From Agrypnia vestita (Eukaryota; Arthropoda; Insecta; Trichoptera; Phryganeidae), in the NCBI GenBank assembly GCA_016648135.1, contig JADDOH010002276.1, positions 62,001 to 126,000 of the forward strand: 64,000 nucleotides of DNA, in the 5' to 3' direction. The translations under genes and the position numbers were made by a program. The notes beneath the pieces are model-generated. The model did no database searches and was not told the origin of the DNA. It saw only the letters and a list, made by a program, of their open reading frames with translations. Numbering within the stretch: position 1 is the stretch's first letter; the number at the start of each line of letters is the position of its first letter. Of the stretch, positions 37,101-46,516 are shown piece after piece.

Positions 37101-40100
37101 CCATATGTGTTGCACTACTGTACAATTTAACATTTTATCAAAATATACCGGCGTGTTGTTTTGTAAGCTGTATGCCACTATTGATGTTTTGGGATTCATG
37201 GATCATTGTAACAGTGTAAAATTATTGTTTTTATATTTGCTTGACACATTCGTGTAATGAGGTATTTGCTGGGTTTTTTCAATCATTGTAGCGTTGTTGA
37301 TTTGCTCTTTTAACAACTTTTGCAATAAAGAAACATTGTAATTTTGCATGATATATTTAATAAAATTTAATCCAAATATGTTTTGTAGTAAAATCGATTC
37401 ATTGTAATTTGACTGTAATGTTGAAGTCCGGCCTCTGCTGCCGAAGTTACATAAGACAATATGAGTTGAGTCATCAGTAATATAGAAATCATGGAAAATT
37501 ATGTCTTGTACAGTTCTGTCTTATTGAATTACGTAGTTTCTACAGATCAAAGCTATATTTTTATTGGATATTTTTACGCCTAACTATCTTTATTACCTGG
37601 CTTTGCTCGACATTTGGATTCTTGTATACATATATTAATTATTTATTCCCTTACACTTCACAAAAAACGATGAAAAAAAATTTTTCTTGAAAAAAAAATA
37701 GTCGAAACAAAAAGAGTCATCACAAATTATTCATTCAAGACGAATCTTAAAACATTCAAATAAATTTTCTGTGTGTGCTTTAAAAAAATATTTTTCTCAA
37801 ATAATATTGTGTATTGTCAATTTTTTTCTCAGTTGAATGAAAATTTGAAAGCACCATAGCTGATGATGGAAATGATGTTGCAAGCTAAAAATAATCACGT
37901 TGACCTAAAAGTTTCAGACAAAACAAGCTGTGCAAATTTCACAACGTCAGAGCGCACCGTGCAAGAGTTTTTGCCAGATTTTCCGCTTTATAATTTAGAT
38001 TATTGAGAATCCATTTTTAATTAATATTGCACTTTTAAAATGTACCAATTCAATTATTCGCGTGCACAGTAATGGATTTTTATCACAATTGCGTATAAAG
38101 AATTCAAATAAACCCCTTCTTTAGGCGAGGGGACTGGGGTACAATGGAAGTTTGTACGTACCCCCGCTTATATATTTAAGACACTTTTATAATGCAGTTA
38201 GAGTATTTATTCTTGCATAATTAAATCTGTTAGTAAAGAAAGCTATATAGATAGATGTATTTTTTAATTTCATTGTATACCTTGTCTTGTCAGGTGAAAT
38301 GTGATTTTGTAGCAAAGCTCGATTTATTTAATAAAATTATTTTTATTGAGAATTTCAAAATTTACAAGCTCGTAGTAATTTTATTCAAGTTAAACATAGT
38401 AGAACAAAAATGTGAACCAGGAAATTTCCATTAGTTCATGTCTATATATTATGGTGGTCTGTGATTTTTATATATTTTTACTGTCAGTAAAAAGTGGTAC
38501 TCGTTGCTTATCTATTTTTCCATTAAATCAATTTATTTGACTCCCGACATTTATTTATTTATTTGGCAATATATGCCGGTAGGAAAAAGAGCCTCTCATC
38601 TCACTAGGAAGAAGTTGTGCCGAGATAAACAGCTGACAATTTAGTGAGAACAAAATACTATATAAATAAAATTAATCAATTATATAATTGAGGATATAAA
38701 TATATAATGTGGATAGTAAAAACAGTAGATATTATAGAATACAAAAGCAATAGTGAAAGTAAAAAGAAAATATGTATGGATAGTAACACGTAGATATTAT
38801 TGAATACCAAAGCCGTATACAATAATATCAACATGTTACTGCAGGTGACAATAATGTCTTCACAATAATTTTGTGTCAGTAAAAACGGTAAAAGTAGGGT
38901 GTCTGCACTGACTATGACAGAATGGATGCCAAAGACATTTGAATATTAGTTCTATCATTCAGCGTAACATCCCTAGCCATTTTTTTAACATTATTGATAT
39001 TGAATGTACATAACATCACCGCGGACAGGGAGCAGTGTTTTCGCTGCCTCGTATCTACATATATAGTAAAATATAATGGTGTTACTTATATCAAACATGT
39101 GGGAATTTGGCTGTGGTTTGCTCGGTGGGTTTGATATTTTTGCAAATTTAAAAACTCGGTGTTTTAAAAATAATATTTGACAATAAGTAAATGAAAATAA
39201 TCTATGGCAGCATGCAAATTAAATTATTTGTTTGTTGTATTGGTATTCAGTTGGACTGAAACAACTTCATCCTAGTATCACTTTATTTGTTGATTGTGTC
39301 AAGAATTAAGTTATACTGGTCAAAAAATTTGTAACAGCATGATACGTGGATTGAAAACCAATTTCAAAAAAATAATTTTATCAGGTTTTATTTTTTAATG
39401 CATTTAGGATTTTTCTGGTTTAAATTTTCTGGGATATCCTGCCGTGTTTCTACGACCTTTCCAACCTACGGCCTAAAAATCGAAGAACGTCCCAGCAAAT
39501 TCAAACCAGAAGATTCTGAAGGGTCGTGAAACCTAAGAACGTTTTTATCTAGAATTTGGGTCTTTGAAAATAAAATAAATTCTTTAATAAAATCATTAAA
39601 TAATTGGGTAACAATATTTTTATATGTATGTTCTGAGAACATAATTACCTACTTGATTTGTCTATTGTGAGACTTCTACAATTTTTCTTACTTATCTATT
39701 AATTGTTCCAATTGGGTTGCAGATTAACCGGAGTAAGAAAAAAAATTTTTTTTCTAAATAATTTTTTTTATAAATCAACTAAATAATATTAATAAATAAA
39801 ATATAAAATTTATGAAGTTATGAACACGCAGAACTGCGAAATTATGAACATCCTGAATCACTAAAATTTGCGAATTCCTGCCAATTGTGAATTCATTCTG
39901 ACTCAAGCGGGAGAGCACGCTGCGAGTATAATTGTTGATTTAAATACGCATGGCATATTTTAGATTTTTTTTATTCCCTTATTTTAAATTTTCAACATTT
40001 TATTTTCGTGCCGTATTCGTCTGTGATTGTGAAATTTTTTTTCACCATTTTAATAATTTGGAGTCATTATTATATTTTTAGTGCTTCTTATTTTATGTTC

Positions 40101-43100
40101 AACACTGTGTAATACCGTACAGCCGTATTTTTTTCAAATTTGGAGTTGTGTATTTGTAATTATTCTCCAATTTTTTTTGGTGGAGATTATTCAGGGTTTT
40201 TTTTATCCGGTAATTTTTTCCTGTCGCCTCGGATAATCCAGAGTCTACTGTATATAAAAATTCATTAAAGTACAATCTTTTCTGTCCAATACCAATGTTG
40301 TGTAGTCGTATTGAGCAAATTGTACATTATTTTATTGTGGAATGAAACATAGTACGTTAGCAGAGTCTGTTCCGATCGTTCTGTCTCATTATGCGTACAG
40401 ATTCAAATCTTACACCGCTGAAATGGTGATGCGTAATAATCTAAACTATTATATTTTTTAATAATAATTAACCATCTTAGAATTTAGCAAACAACTATAT
40501 TACCAGAGCTACTAATATTATTTATTGTGAATGAATTTGTTGATATTAATTTTCTCAAATATAATACATAAATTTTGTCAACTTTACTTTAATCAATAAC
40601 AATGAAATTTCTTTAATCTTTAGGACTTTCAGCAGTCCGACCCATCCTCCTCTTCCAACGCCGACCCAGCGCTCGGCCCGCAGACCTCGGAGCACGCCTC
40701 CATGTCCAGAGCGACGTCCGTGTCTTCGAGCGGGATGGGCAGCAGCTTCAATAACGGAAGCGGTGTTCTGTGGGTGCCAGATCACGCAGTGTCACGTTGC
40801 ACAAGGTGCCACACACACTTTTGGCTGGGAAAAAGGAAACATCACTGCAGGTGAGAAATCGGAGGAACCATGTATCTAATAAGAAACCTGGTTTTAGACT
40901 ATGACAAGTCAAAAAATTGCAATTTTTTTAGTTAAAACTGCAGAAAAATTTAAAGCAATTTTAACTACCTGATCAAAAAATATCACAACTCTAAACGCAC
41001 CGTACAAAATTTGAAGACAGAAAATATTTGGTTTTGATTTTTCATAATTCATAATACAAACTGTGGTGCTAAATAGGAAAAATATAATGGTTTACTACAC
41101 ACATTCTTTGATTTCTTTCTGAAAATTTAAACTTCGAATCCGACTATCTCAGAATACCATTTTTCAATACATCGCAATCTAAGGCCCGAATACAGAGTAA
41201 ATACTTAATGATTTAAAGGTTAAAGAATCGACTCTGTATTTGGGTCTAAGTATACGTGTTGAAACTTAGATTTTTTATTAAAAATTTAGAAAAAGCTTCA
41301 ATCTACAGATTTCAGTGATCTGTTGCCCATCTGGTGATGTACTTAATAACAAAAAATGGTTACTGTTTTTGGATTAGAAGCTGCGGCCGCATATTTTGCG
41401 CCGAGTGTTCGGAAAACACCACACCGCTTCCCAACGAGCAGCTGTTCAGTCCGGTCCGAGTGTGCCACGACTGTTTTGCCTCTCTGGCACCGGCGCAGGC
41501 TGCTGAAGAAAGGTATGAAAAATAGCAAGATTCAATATATCAACCTATGTATGCTGTTGAATCTGCAAAAATTCCATTTTCATTTTACTACCATAAAATA
41601 TCCAATTTACTCTATATTTTCGAACAGGGTCAAAAAAAAGTTGAATTTTCATAACGAAACATGTTATGACTCTCGCCGATTGATCCAGTGGTCGGTGGAC
41701 TTCAATCCAGGACACCAGCAAGTTAGTCCTATTTTCATAGCACAAGCGTTTAGTTTAATTTGAAAATAGTAAAAATACTGACGCTACACAAATTTCTAAT
41801 TAGTTTAAGATAGTAAAAAACGAAAATAGAATTTTTGCAGATTTGACAGTATATATAGGGACTGTCTATATACCTATGTACTTAAGACGTTTTAACGAAT
41901 TGGGACATGGCAGGATATTAAGACTGGACATTCACTGCAAATGCATATTTCAGAGTTTTTTTTTTTTCGAAAATTTCAGTTTTTATTATTTATTTACATC
42001 AGAATGTATATGCTAGATTACATTTTAGGACGATATCAAATAGAACCTTTGTTCTTATAGATATTTTTAAATAGAGATGTGAACACGGAATACGTGTCAC
42101 ATCAATATTCTTACTATTTTCAAACTAAGCTAAACGCTTGTGCTATGAAAATAGGACTAACTAGTCTGGAGTGAGATTCAAACCCGCGACCTTTGCCTTT
42201 GGATCACGAGATGAGAGTCCCAACCACAAGACCAACAAGCTACTCAAAATATAATATATATAAAAGTAATAAACTGAACATTATTTACAATCATTAAGAA
42301 AATATAATACTTAGACGCAATACGTCAAATTTGTCAGTTGGAAAACGTATGTGCAGCCTTAAATTAAATTTTCTTTCCTGCTCAACTTTTAACATTTTGA
42401 AAGGCTAAAACACAATCACAAATAGAACAAAGTAAGGGTGATTTTAAAGTTCAAGATTCAATAACAATAGAAGAACAATAAGTGGAAGAACTGATCAAAT
42501 GTATTCTCCACACAGACAAAAATATGTAAACGAAGCAAATCAGACTGACAACTAATAATTTTTAGTGCATAAAATATTGTTTTGGCTCCACTGAATACAG
42601 ACAACTTTCATTCATTTTTCATGCATAGGAGGAACATCCTCGCCTGTAGAATAAGGTAGTATGTAGTCTCACGGTATGATTTATAATTTTTTTTGTATAC
42701 CTACAGGGCTGCGAGCAATGAGCGTTCCGTGAGTGGCCCGTCCCAGTCAGCGGCCGAGAAGAAGAAGCCTCCCGGCCCCTCGCACAGTGCGTCCTCCGAT
42801 GTAATATATATTTTATAATAGTTACGCTACAGTGAGTAAACATACTATGTACCCTGTTATACCTCCGTACTAATCTCACTGATCGTGTACGACAATCTCC
42901 CACCACTTGTTACATTGTAGCTTTTATGTTCCCGAACGTTCGAGTGTCGGAGGATGAGGACAAAGCAGGCATGTTAAATATTTTCATGATTTAAAAATAT
43001 TTGTTTATCTCAAACAGAATGTATATTAAAAATTTGCGAGCGCTCAATTCTATAGACTCAAGCATTTTCACAGATCCCCCTTGCGTGAAATCTCTGTAAA

Positions 43101-43636
43101 CTGAAATTCACCTGCAAACACAGACCACCAACATAAATTTCTTTGTACATGGTCTGGTTCCAATACGTTTCAAATGTTTAAAAAATGTCTACGAGCTTCT
43201 AAATTTTGAAAGAGTTATTAAAAAGTCAAACTAAATAATCTTGAAAAGTATAATGTCATAATTAAATAAGTTGCACTTTATACAGATATACATTTTTACT
43301 TAAAGAGACTCTGAAATAAAATTTAAAAAAATTAAAAATAACAATATCTAATGTAAAAAATATGTTTTGGTTGCTAGGGGATTTAATTTTAGTAGAATAA
43401 ATAATTTAACTGCAGTATAAATATGTCTTCAGCTGTCACCCAATCCCCTCACCTAAATAAGGGTTTTACTTCATCTCTGTACAATTTTATACTCTGTCCA
43501 TACAAACAAAATCAGTACACTGATATCGAAATTTATATTTTGTCGATAGGTGAGACATTTGAGTGACTTCTGCAAACAGGCTGCCGGAGACCAGAAATTA
43601 ACCAGCAGCTCCCAAGTTACCGCTGCTTCCAACTAA
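14596..43636 (+). CDS. MTMR3: Myotubularin-related phosphoinositide 3-phosphatase, MTMR3/MTMR4 type (21 coding exons)
   Basis: Family members remove the 3-phosphate from PI3P and PI(3,5)P2 on endosomal and autophagic membranes. I joined the exons by GT..AG borders and unbroken frame: 14557-14811, 15665-15831, 21973-22168, 23327-23505, 24179-24541, 25181-25376, 26455-26552, 26635-26722, 27209-27373, 28015-28174, 28308-28413, 29692-30632, 31544-31789, 32678-32819, 34655-34778, 36144-36242, 36878-37018, 40624-40850, 41378-41512, 42707-42800, 43550-43636 (TAA). Every phase agrees. From ATG 14596 the product is 1,389 residues (human MTMR3 is about 1,200; the excess lies in the linker). Order: Pro-rich N-terminus, PH-GRAM, phosphatase (CSDGWDRT, Cys413, Arg419), disordered linker, coiled coil, FYVE. 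The start is uncertain: frame is open upstream to 14371 and an AG acceptor precedes 14557, so an upstream exon may exist. All active-site and zinc residues are intact, so it should be a working gene. MTMR3 and MTMR4 split in vertebrates, so the symbol stands for the common insect form. Confidence 0.95.
16285..16395 (-). repeat. tRNA-derived SINE-like fragment
   Basis: On the - strand it reads GGGTTACCGGAAGGGCGCG, then TAGTTCCAATCCTGCCGCACG, a degraded B-box and acceptor-like end of the kind found in tRNA-derived SINEs, and continues CTAAGTTATGTTGGGCAGGCA. The A-box is not clear. Confidence 0.35.
17460..17810 (+). repeat. Dispersed repeat of the GTGATCACTTAAGCC family, in MTMR intron 2
   Basis: It contains GACATCT-type, GCGGATGTTCTTACGATGG and AATTGGTGAACGTTGCATTGTGTTGAGTGATTA words matching the inverse of 5265-5500. 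A shorter relative, GGAATCGGTAAACATTAAGCTGTGTAAAG, is at 15185-15285. Confidence 0.5.
18705..18850 (+). repeat. Left half of the ACAGGGTGT foldback family
   Basis: GTCTCATAGCCAGTAGCAAAGACTTT, AGTCTTCTTCATTCAATTTTGAATA and GAAATGTCAAGAGTTATG match the left arm of copy D. The right half (20575-20730) is found inverted about 1.8 kb away, so one element may have been split by later insertions. Confidence 0.5.
20375..20545 (+). mobile_element. Helitron-type 3' end (hairpin plus CTAA)
   Basis: The segment ends CATTTTTGACGGGTTACAGCTAA and is preceded by GGAACCGACATGTAAAAGTA, as in the right end of the 119-706 element. Upstream, GTCATAACTTTGTGTAACC resembles the internal part of the same family near 315. 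An (AAAT)n microsatellite lies inside at about 20455-20490. Confidence 0.5.
20575..20730 (-). repeat. Right half of the ACAGGGTGT foldback family
   Basis: CTTATCTCCGTAACTGTTTACTGTGAG, TTGAATGAAGAATACTCC and GAAGTTTTTGCTATTAGCTA match the right arm of copy D. See 18705-18850. Confidence 0.5.
21405..21856 (+). mobile_element. Non-autonomous Helitron-like element (copy B) in MTMR intron 2
   Basis: It is collinear with the reverse complement of 2808-3280 over nearly its full length: CCACAACCAGCCACAACC start, GTTCTAGAA-type internal repeats, and end GCCGCGCGGGCACAGCTAA. The end in CTAA fits the CTRR rule. It lies in the intron just upstream of exon 3 (21973), about 115 bp from that acceptor. Confidence 0.55.
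22777..22963 (+). mobile_element. tRNA-derived SINE (full length, poly-A) in MTMR intron 3
   Basis: The head carries an A-box-like TGGTTAGGACACTCG and a B-box GGTTCGAACCT spaced as in a tRNA. A family body (AGTTAGTCCTATTTTCATAGC, GAAAATAGTAAGAATATTGATG) follows, then an A tract at 22952-22963. A full inverse copy is at 42066-42245 and partial copies are at 41680-41795 and 50755-50880. Confidence 0.8.
23327..27373 (+). CDS. MTMR3: MTMR gene exons 4-9: myotubularin phosphatase domain
   Basis: Exon 4 carries the GAWRVSSAN and [12 protein letters not shown] blocks and ends with RRIPAIVWR. Exon 5 carries [18 protein letters not shown] and the conserved [11 protein letters not shown] segment. Exon 6 (25181-25376) holds the CX5R active site, [13 protein letters not shown], with the nucleophile Cys413 and phosphate-binding Arg419 by numbering from ATG 14596. 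The Asp and Trp typical of 3-phosphatase myotubularins are also present, so this is an active member and not one of the catalytically dead adaptors. Exons 7-8 encode [17 protein letters not shown] and [14 protein letters not shown]. Exon 9 encodes [15 protein letters not shown] and the SVWKFL helix. The six exons are spaced at ordinary intron lengths with no stop, frameshift or missing family block. Confidence 0.96.
24596..24735 (+). repeat. Dispersed repeat with TAAACCCCTTCTTTAGG start (copy 1)
   Basis: It opens with a small hairpin (AACCCCTTCTTTAGGAGAGGGGTT) and contains CATAATTAAATCTCCTAGTAAAGAAA. Copies are at 38107-38255 (+) and, inverted and diverged, 43370-43470, all in or near the MTMR gene. 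Confidence 0.55.
27587..27992 (+). repeat. LTR-like repeat, copy 2, in MTMR intron 9
   Basis: TGTGGCGG start, TTTTATTTAATCATCAAAGTCAC block and ACTCTCGTGACA end match the plan of 13503-13998. It fills most of the intron before exon 10 and ends about 22 bp before that exon's acceptor. Confidence 0.3.
28015..37018 (+). CDS. MTMR3: MTMR gene exons 10-17: end of catalytic fold, disordered linker, coiled coil
   Basis: Exon 10 finishes the catalytic fold (VVWASMYL) and turns Pro-rich. Exon 11 keeps the MTMR3/4 signatures KTRSY and RRSSDPSI, which look like basophilic phosphosites. Exon 12 (29692-30632, 941 nt) is one long Asn/Ser/Asp/Gly-rich stretch, residues about 645-958, without hydrophobic spacing and very probably disordered. 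Exon 13 continues this. Exon 14 contains an odd cysteine cluster, CRLCCCNC, with flanking Cys1056 and Cys1082. Exons 15-16 form a short heptad-like helix ([30 protein letters not shown]) at the place of the coiled coil in MTMR3/4. Exon 17 is acidic ([17 protein letters not shown]). Exon 16 uses the weak donor ACT/GTTAGT at 36243, and exon 17 uses TGG/GTTAGT at 37019. The linker calls rest on frame and splice sites more than on homology. Confidence 0.85.
31235..31440 (-). pseudogene. LINE reverse-transcriptase C-terminal fragment (antisense), MTMR intron 12
   Basis: The - strand frame reads [20 protein letters not shown] and then [12 protein letters not shown], the pattern W..HV.RM....P....L....R..G.P..RW that ends many non-LTR retrotransposon ORF2 proteins. 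It is a short dead fragment without the polymerase core. Confidence 0.6.
31857..32515. mobile_element. Foldback MITE with ACAGGGTGT-type ends (copy D, full length) in MTMR intron 13
   Basis: It starts TACAGGTTATCTCATAGCTAGTAGC and ends GCTACTAGCTATCAGACACCCTGCA. Arms of roughly 150 bp carry AAAAACTTTGGAGGAGTCTTC / GATCCCTCCGAAGTTTTT and AATGTCAACAGTTACGGAGA / TCTCTGTAACTATTGACATT. Confidence 0.65.
32897..33393. mobile_element. Pogo/Tigger-type MITE with AATTCGAA-rich ends, MTMR intron 14
   Basis: It opens ATAGTAAAAATCCCATTAGTTAATTCGAA and closes GAATTAGCGAGGTTCTACTCTATA, imperfect inverted ends between TA dinucleotides. The body has repeated AATTCGAAA words. Relatives are at 52242-52698 and, truncated, from 63412. 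Confidence 0.5.
33885..34250 (+). pseudogene. LINE ORF2 C-terminal fragment, MTMR intron 14
   Basis: [30 protein letters not shown] and [15 protein letters not shown] fit the end of a non-LTR retrotransposon polyprotein (MRWLGHV motif). A frameshift lies after the Trp-Glu-Lys region. Related pieces are at 48430-48840, where two parts lie in opposite orientations. Confidence 0.65.
34820..35450 (-). repeat. Possible antisense non-LTR 3' region, MTMR intron 15
   Basis: A T-rich start (TTTATTTATTCTTATTC) is followed by moderately complex sequence with CATGCCTGTCTCACTAGAAG and TAGCATGCAGTCAAAAAGTCTGGG. This looks like an A-tailed element read backward. The call rests on texture only. Confidence 0.25.
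35458..35965. mobile_element. Foldback MITE (copy E), interrupted by a LINE tail, in MTMR intron 15
   Basis: It starts ACAGGGTATCTCATGGCTAGTAGC and keeps both arms (TTGGACTATCACTACAGTAACTTA / ACTGTAGTGATAGTCCAACG). Between CACTTTG and GTGAAATG, about 98 bp (35543-35640) of unrelated sequence is inserted; it matches the LINE 3' tail seen at 50003-50100. The right terminus is lost near 35965. Confidence 0.6.
37019..40623 (+). other. MTMR intron 17 (3.6 kb)
   Basis: It contains the 38107-38255 repeat, an antisense non-LTR-like 3' tail (about 38545-38900), a small foldback at about 39410-39515 (TTCTGGTTTAAATTTTCTGGGA paired with CCCAGCAAATTCAAACCAGAA) and AT-rich DNA without further recognisable content. 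Confidence 0.6.
38107..38255 (+). repeat. Dispersed repeat with AAACCCCTTCTTTAGG start (copy 2), MTMR intron 17
   Basis: It matches 24596-24735 from the first hairpin arm to CATAATTAAATCTGTTAGTAAAGAAA; the GCAGTTAGAGTATTTATTCTTG part is well kept. Confidence 0.55.
40624..43636 (+). CDS. MTMR3: MTMR gene exons 18-21: FYVE zinc finger and C-terminal tail
   Basis: Exon 18 (40624-40850) ends with [19 protein letters not shown] and RKHHC; exon 19 (41378-41512) continues with [11 protein letters not shown] and RVCHDC. Together they give a complete FYVE finger with four CxxC-type pairs, Cys1268/1271, 1284/1287, 1292/1295 and 1314/1317, plus the WxxD, (R/K)HHCR and RVC motifs that in canonical FYVE domains contact PI3P. 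The exon join splits the HHCR codon (AG|A). Exon 20 (42707-42800) and exon 21 (43550-43636) encode a Ser/Lys/Pro tail ending TAASN, like the vertebrate MTMR3 end. If the donor at 42801 is not used, translation would stop a few codons later at about 42818, giving an alternative short tail. The 43550 acceptor (GATAG) has a modest pyrimidine tract. Confidence 0.93.
41183..41250. repeat. Small foldback repeat, relative of 2389-2490, in intron 18 of MTMR
   Basis: The inverted ends GGCCCGAATACAGAGTAAA and GACTCTGTATTTGGGTC enclose about 30 bp. It lies between exons 18 and 19. Confidence 0.5.
41672..41795 (+). repeat. Partial SINE copy
   Basis: A degraded head (GATTGATCCAGTGGTCGGTGG) is followed by GACACCAGCAAGTTAGTCCTATTTTCATAGC and TTTGAAAATAGTAAAAATACTG, the body of the 22777 SINE. 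The B-box is not intact. Confidence 0.6.
42066..42245 (-). mobile_element. tRNA-derived SINE, full-length copy in MTMR intron 19
   Basis: It is the inverse of 22777-22963 throughout: AGCTTGTTGGTCTTGTGGTTGG head, GGGTTTGAATCTCACTCCAG B-box region, and the ATGTGACACGTATTCCGTGTTC end. Confidence 0.8.
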
Positions 43637-43826
43637 AGAGGTCCCGCCACCATTTCATACAATAAGGATGCTTCTGTTGACGGCTTGTATTGTCAATCGA
43701 CACGGGGTTGCCAATATCACGATTGATACTAGCAACCTTCGCGACTGCCGTTGCCGGCGATGATGGCTGATATTTTCAATGGCTAGCTAGCCTTCGACAT
43801 TATGGCCGCCGCATCTGAAGTGACCC

Positions 43827-43832
43827 AATAAA
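43827..43832 (+). terminator. Candidate polyadenylation signal AATAAA of the MTMR gene
   Basis: This is the first AATAAA after the TAA stop at 43634-43636, about 190 nt downstream, which is a plausible 3' UTR length. Further AATAAA hexamers occur in the AT-rich DNA beyond 44,850, so a longer 3' UTR is possible. No transcript evidence is available. Confidence 0.4.
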
Positions 43833-46402
43833 AAACACGAGTCGAGGGTCTGTCGTAAACGTCCAATGTAACTAAGTAGCCCCCTTTAATGACTGATATT
43901 GATGAGCTGACATTGATTAGAAATTACGATGCCGAATAGTTGACGTTGTTTGTATGACGTTTTGTGAATATTTCCGGAGCCATTTGCATTTGTTTCGAGC
44001 AAACTTTTTCATTTCAACTGTTTCATTGTTTTTGTATTCAAATAATATTTTTGTCTCGACTAAATGAAATAAGTTGAATGCAGTAAGTCAAATTTTATTT
44101 TCATTTGAGCATAATTATTAATTATAATACATTTCGAATATACATATTTTTTCTTTGCCTCGGTGAAGTAGTTTTTAAGAATTAGCTAAATTATCATATT
44201 AACTTTCACAATTATTTAGTGGTACATCTTGAAATTTAAATTTATATTTTGTGCACGACAAAACTGCAATTAAAATTTTGTTTGAAATATTTAGCTGTAA
44301 AATTGAGAATTTCAAATACATATGTGTATATTGTGAAATTAAATATTTGTAATGCCTTATCTTCATTTACCTTGGCAAAGAATTTGTATGGCATCTCTCT
44401 TGGGTATTAGTATCAACTATTTCCACATTGCAGAATTATGAGAAGACAAAAGGTTAGGTGGGAACCTCGCAAACTAATTTGTAGTGTCAGAAATTAATTG
44501 TATTTTTCTCTATTTTGATAAGTTTATTCAACTTATATTAATAATATTGCTTTTACCAATGGATTTGTCCACATAACGGACCCCATAGCCGTGTGCTTGA
44601 AGCATATTTAAAGTTCTTGCAGTCGATAAACGGGACAAAGTGTCGAGCCTTCCCGCATTTCCCAACATTGAGATTTACGAGCTCTAGTGAGAATGTTAAT
44701 TAACCCTCTAACTGCCTGAAAGCTTTTAATATTTTATTACAAACACGAATTAAACGCTTTCTTTGTAATATAGCGGTATTCGAGGGTTACATCTTTTTCA
44801 CTTTGTGTAATATAAAATGCTCATATTGAGCCGTAGAATTAAAATATTAATTAATTTTAATTTCAAATGTTTGAACTTAAATAAATATATATATATAATG
44901 CTGTTTCAAGTTTGTACATTTTTTAATCATAAGGTACGGACAAATAAATTGTAAATTATTTGACGTGTACAGTCTCGAGAGGATGGCGAATGAATGATTA
45001 CAGACCTATCTATATAATCCTCAATTCGTACATCAGTCGTAAATCCTTCAATTATGCAAAAGTTTAATAATATTTCGCAAACTTGTCAACAAATATTTGT
45101 CAATGATAAATTCGTAACGTCTATAATTTGAGGGATTGACACAAACCTGTGTAATTTTTTTATAATTTTTAGAATAGATTCTTGAAAGACCCCGTAACCT
45201 ACAATGCAGTTAGGTTATTAATATCAGAACTGCCCTTGTGATTGTAAAGTATATAGCCTAGTGGTTATCAATAAGAAATTTATACTAATGGCATGTTAAT
45301 TATTACCTAATTCCGGGAACACTAGCAGCTGGTCATCGCTTCGTCCAGTGTTGTTTTTTCTTATATTTAATGTTTCTGGACAAATTTATTATTTTATCTA
45401 AACAAATCTGTTGAGTTGAAACAAGTCTGTTGAGGTCTGATTTTTTTTTTGAAATGTTGTTACGATCAACTAACAAACAAAATATTTTTTCACATGAACA
45501 TTTCTTTCATGAGAAATTTTACTAGCCCTAAAACAAACCGGAGAATCGTTGAATATTGAAAATGCTGAAAACCCAAACTAAGGAGTCCAATCTCAAAATT
45601 TATCAAATTTTACTTAAAATCTTAATTTAAAAAAACCCAAATCAACTAATTATCAGTAAATTTAACATATCTCTCGTTGTAGATATCATCTACATATCTC
45701 CACTGCACAATCTTTGTATATCCGTCTAAGTCGATATGAAATAAAAATTATACAATTTTACAAAAATACCTTGGTGCGTGTAAATGTTGAGATCATCTTT
45801 TGTTTGGGTTTTTTGGGTTGATGTATTGTGCAACATGTTACGAACATTAACATTTATTAACTGATTAAAAAATAATTGAATCTTAAAAAGATAAATGTCC
45901 CAGATTTAATTACTAAATGTCGTACATAGCCAAAAATTACAATGGGTGAAATTTTATTTTGATAAAAATGAGTTTGATTGAACGAGTTTGTTTATTTAAT
46001 ATTTACTTGAGAATCATATATTGCCTTTGTGGTGTCCTTTATAAACTGAATTTATGTCATTTGAATTGTATTATTTTACGATCACTCTGTTTTGACAAAA
46101 GAATTGCACCATTTAGTCTGCACATTACTCGATATGGACATGAGTTTTTAACTTATTTATTATTTTATTATTACGTAGACTGCTGTGTATAACTAGGCAT
46201 TCTCACTTTGAAATATATATTATATATATTTTTAATTATTAATATGAATTTCTGTAAAATTGTTCTCTAATGTAGGCGCTTGAATTTTAATATTTTGTAT
46301 CATATTATAATAAATTACACCTGATTACTATTATTTGCAGTCTTTATTTTATTTATTCTTTATAAACATTTAAAATGTGAAGATTGAAAGAATCTTTAAT
46401 GA

Positions 46403-46516
46403 CTCGGGTACAATACGAGCGGCGAGCGGCAGAGCAGTGAGGGGTGCCGGCCACAATATAAAAGAGCATAATACACGGGACGACCCTGCCGCATTGACGC
46501 TCGTATCGTATCCGAG
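46403..46516. repeat. GC-rich foldback (19-bp arms)
   Basis: CTCGGGTACAATACGAGCG pairs with CGCTCGTATCGTATCCGAG across 76 bp. The loop includes GGGGTGCCGGCC. It stands out as GC-rich in AT-rich DNA and resembles a small MITE. Confidence 0.5.
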
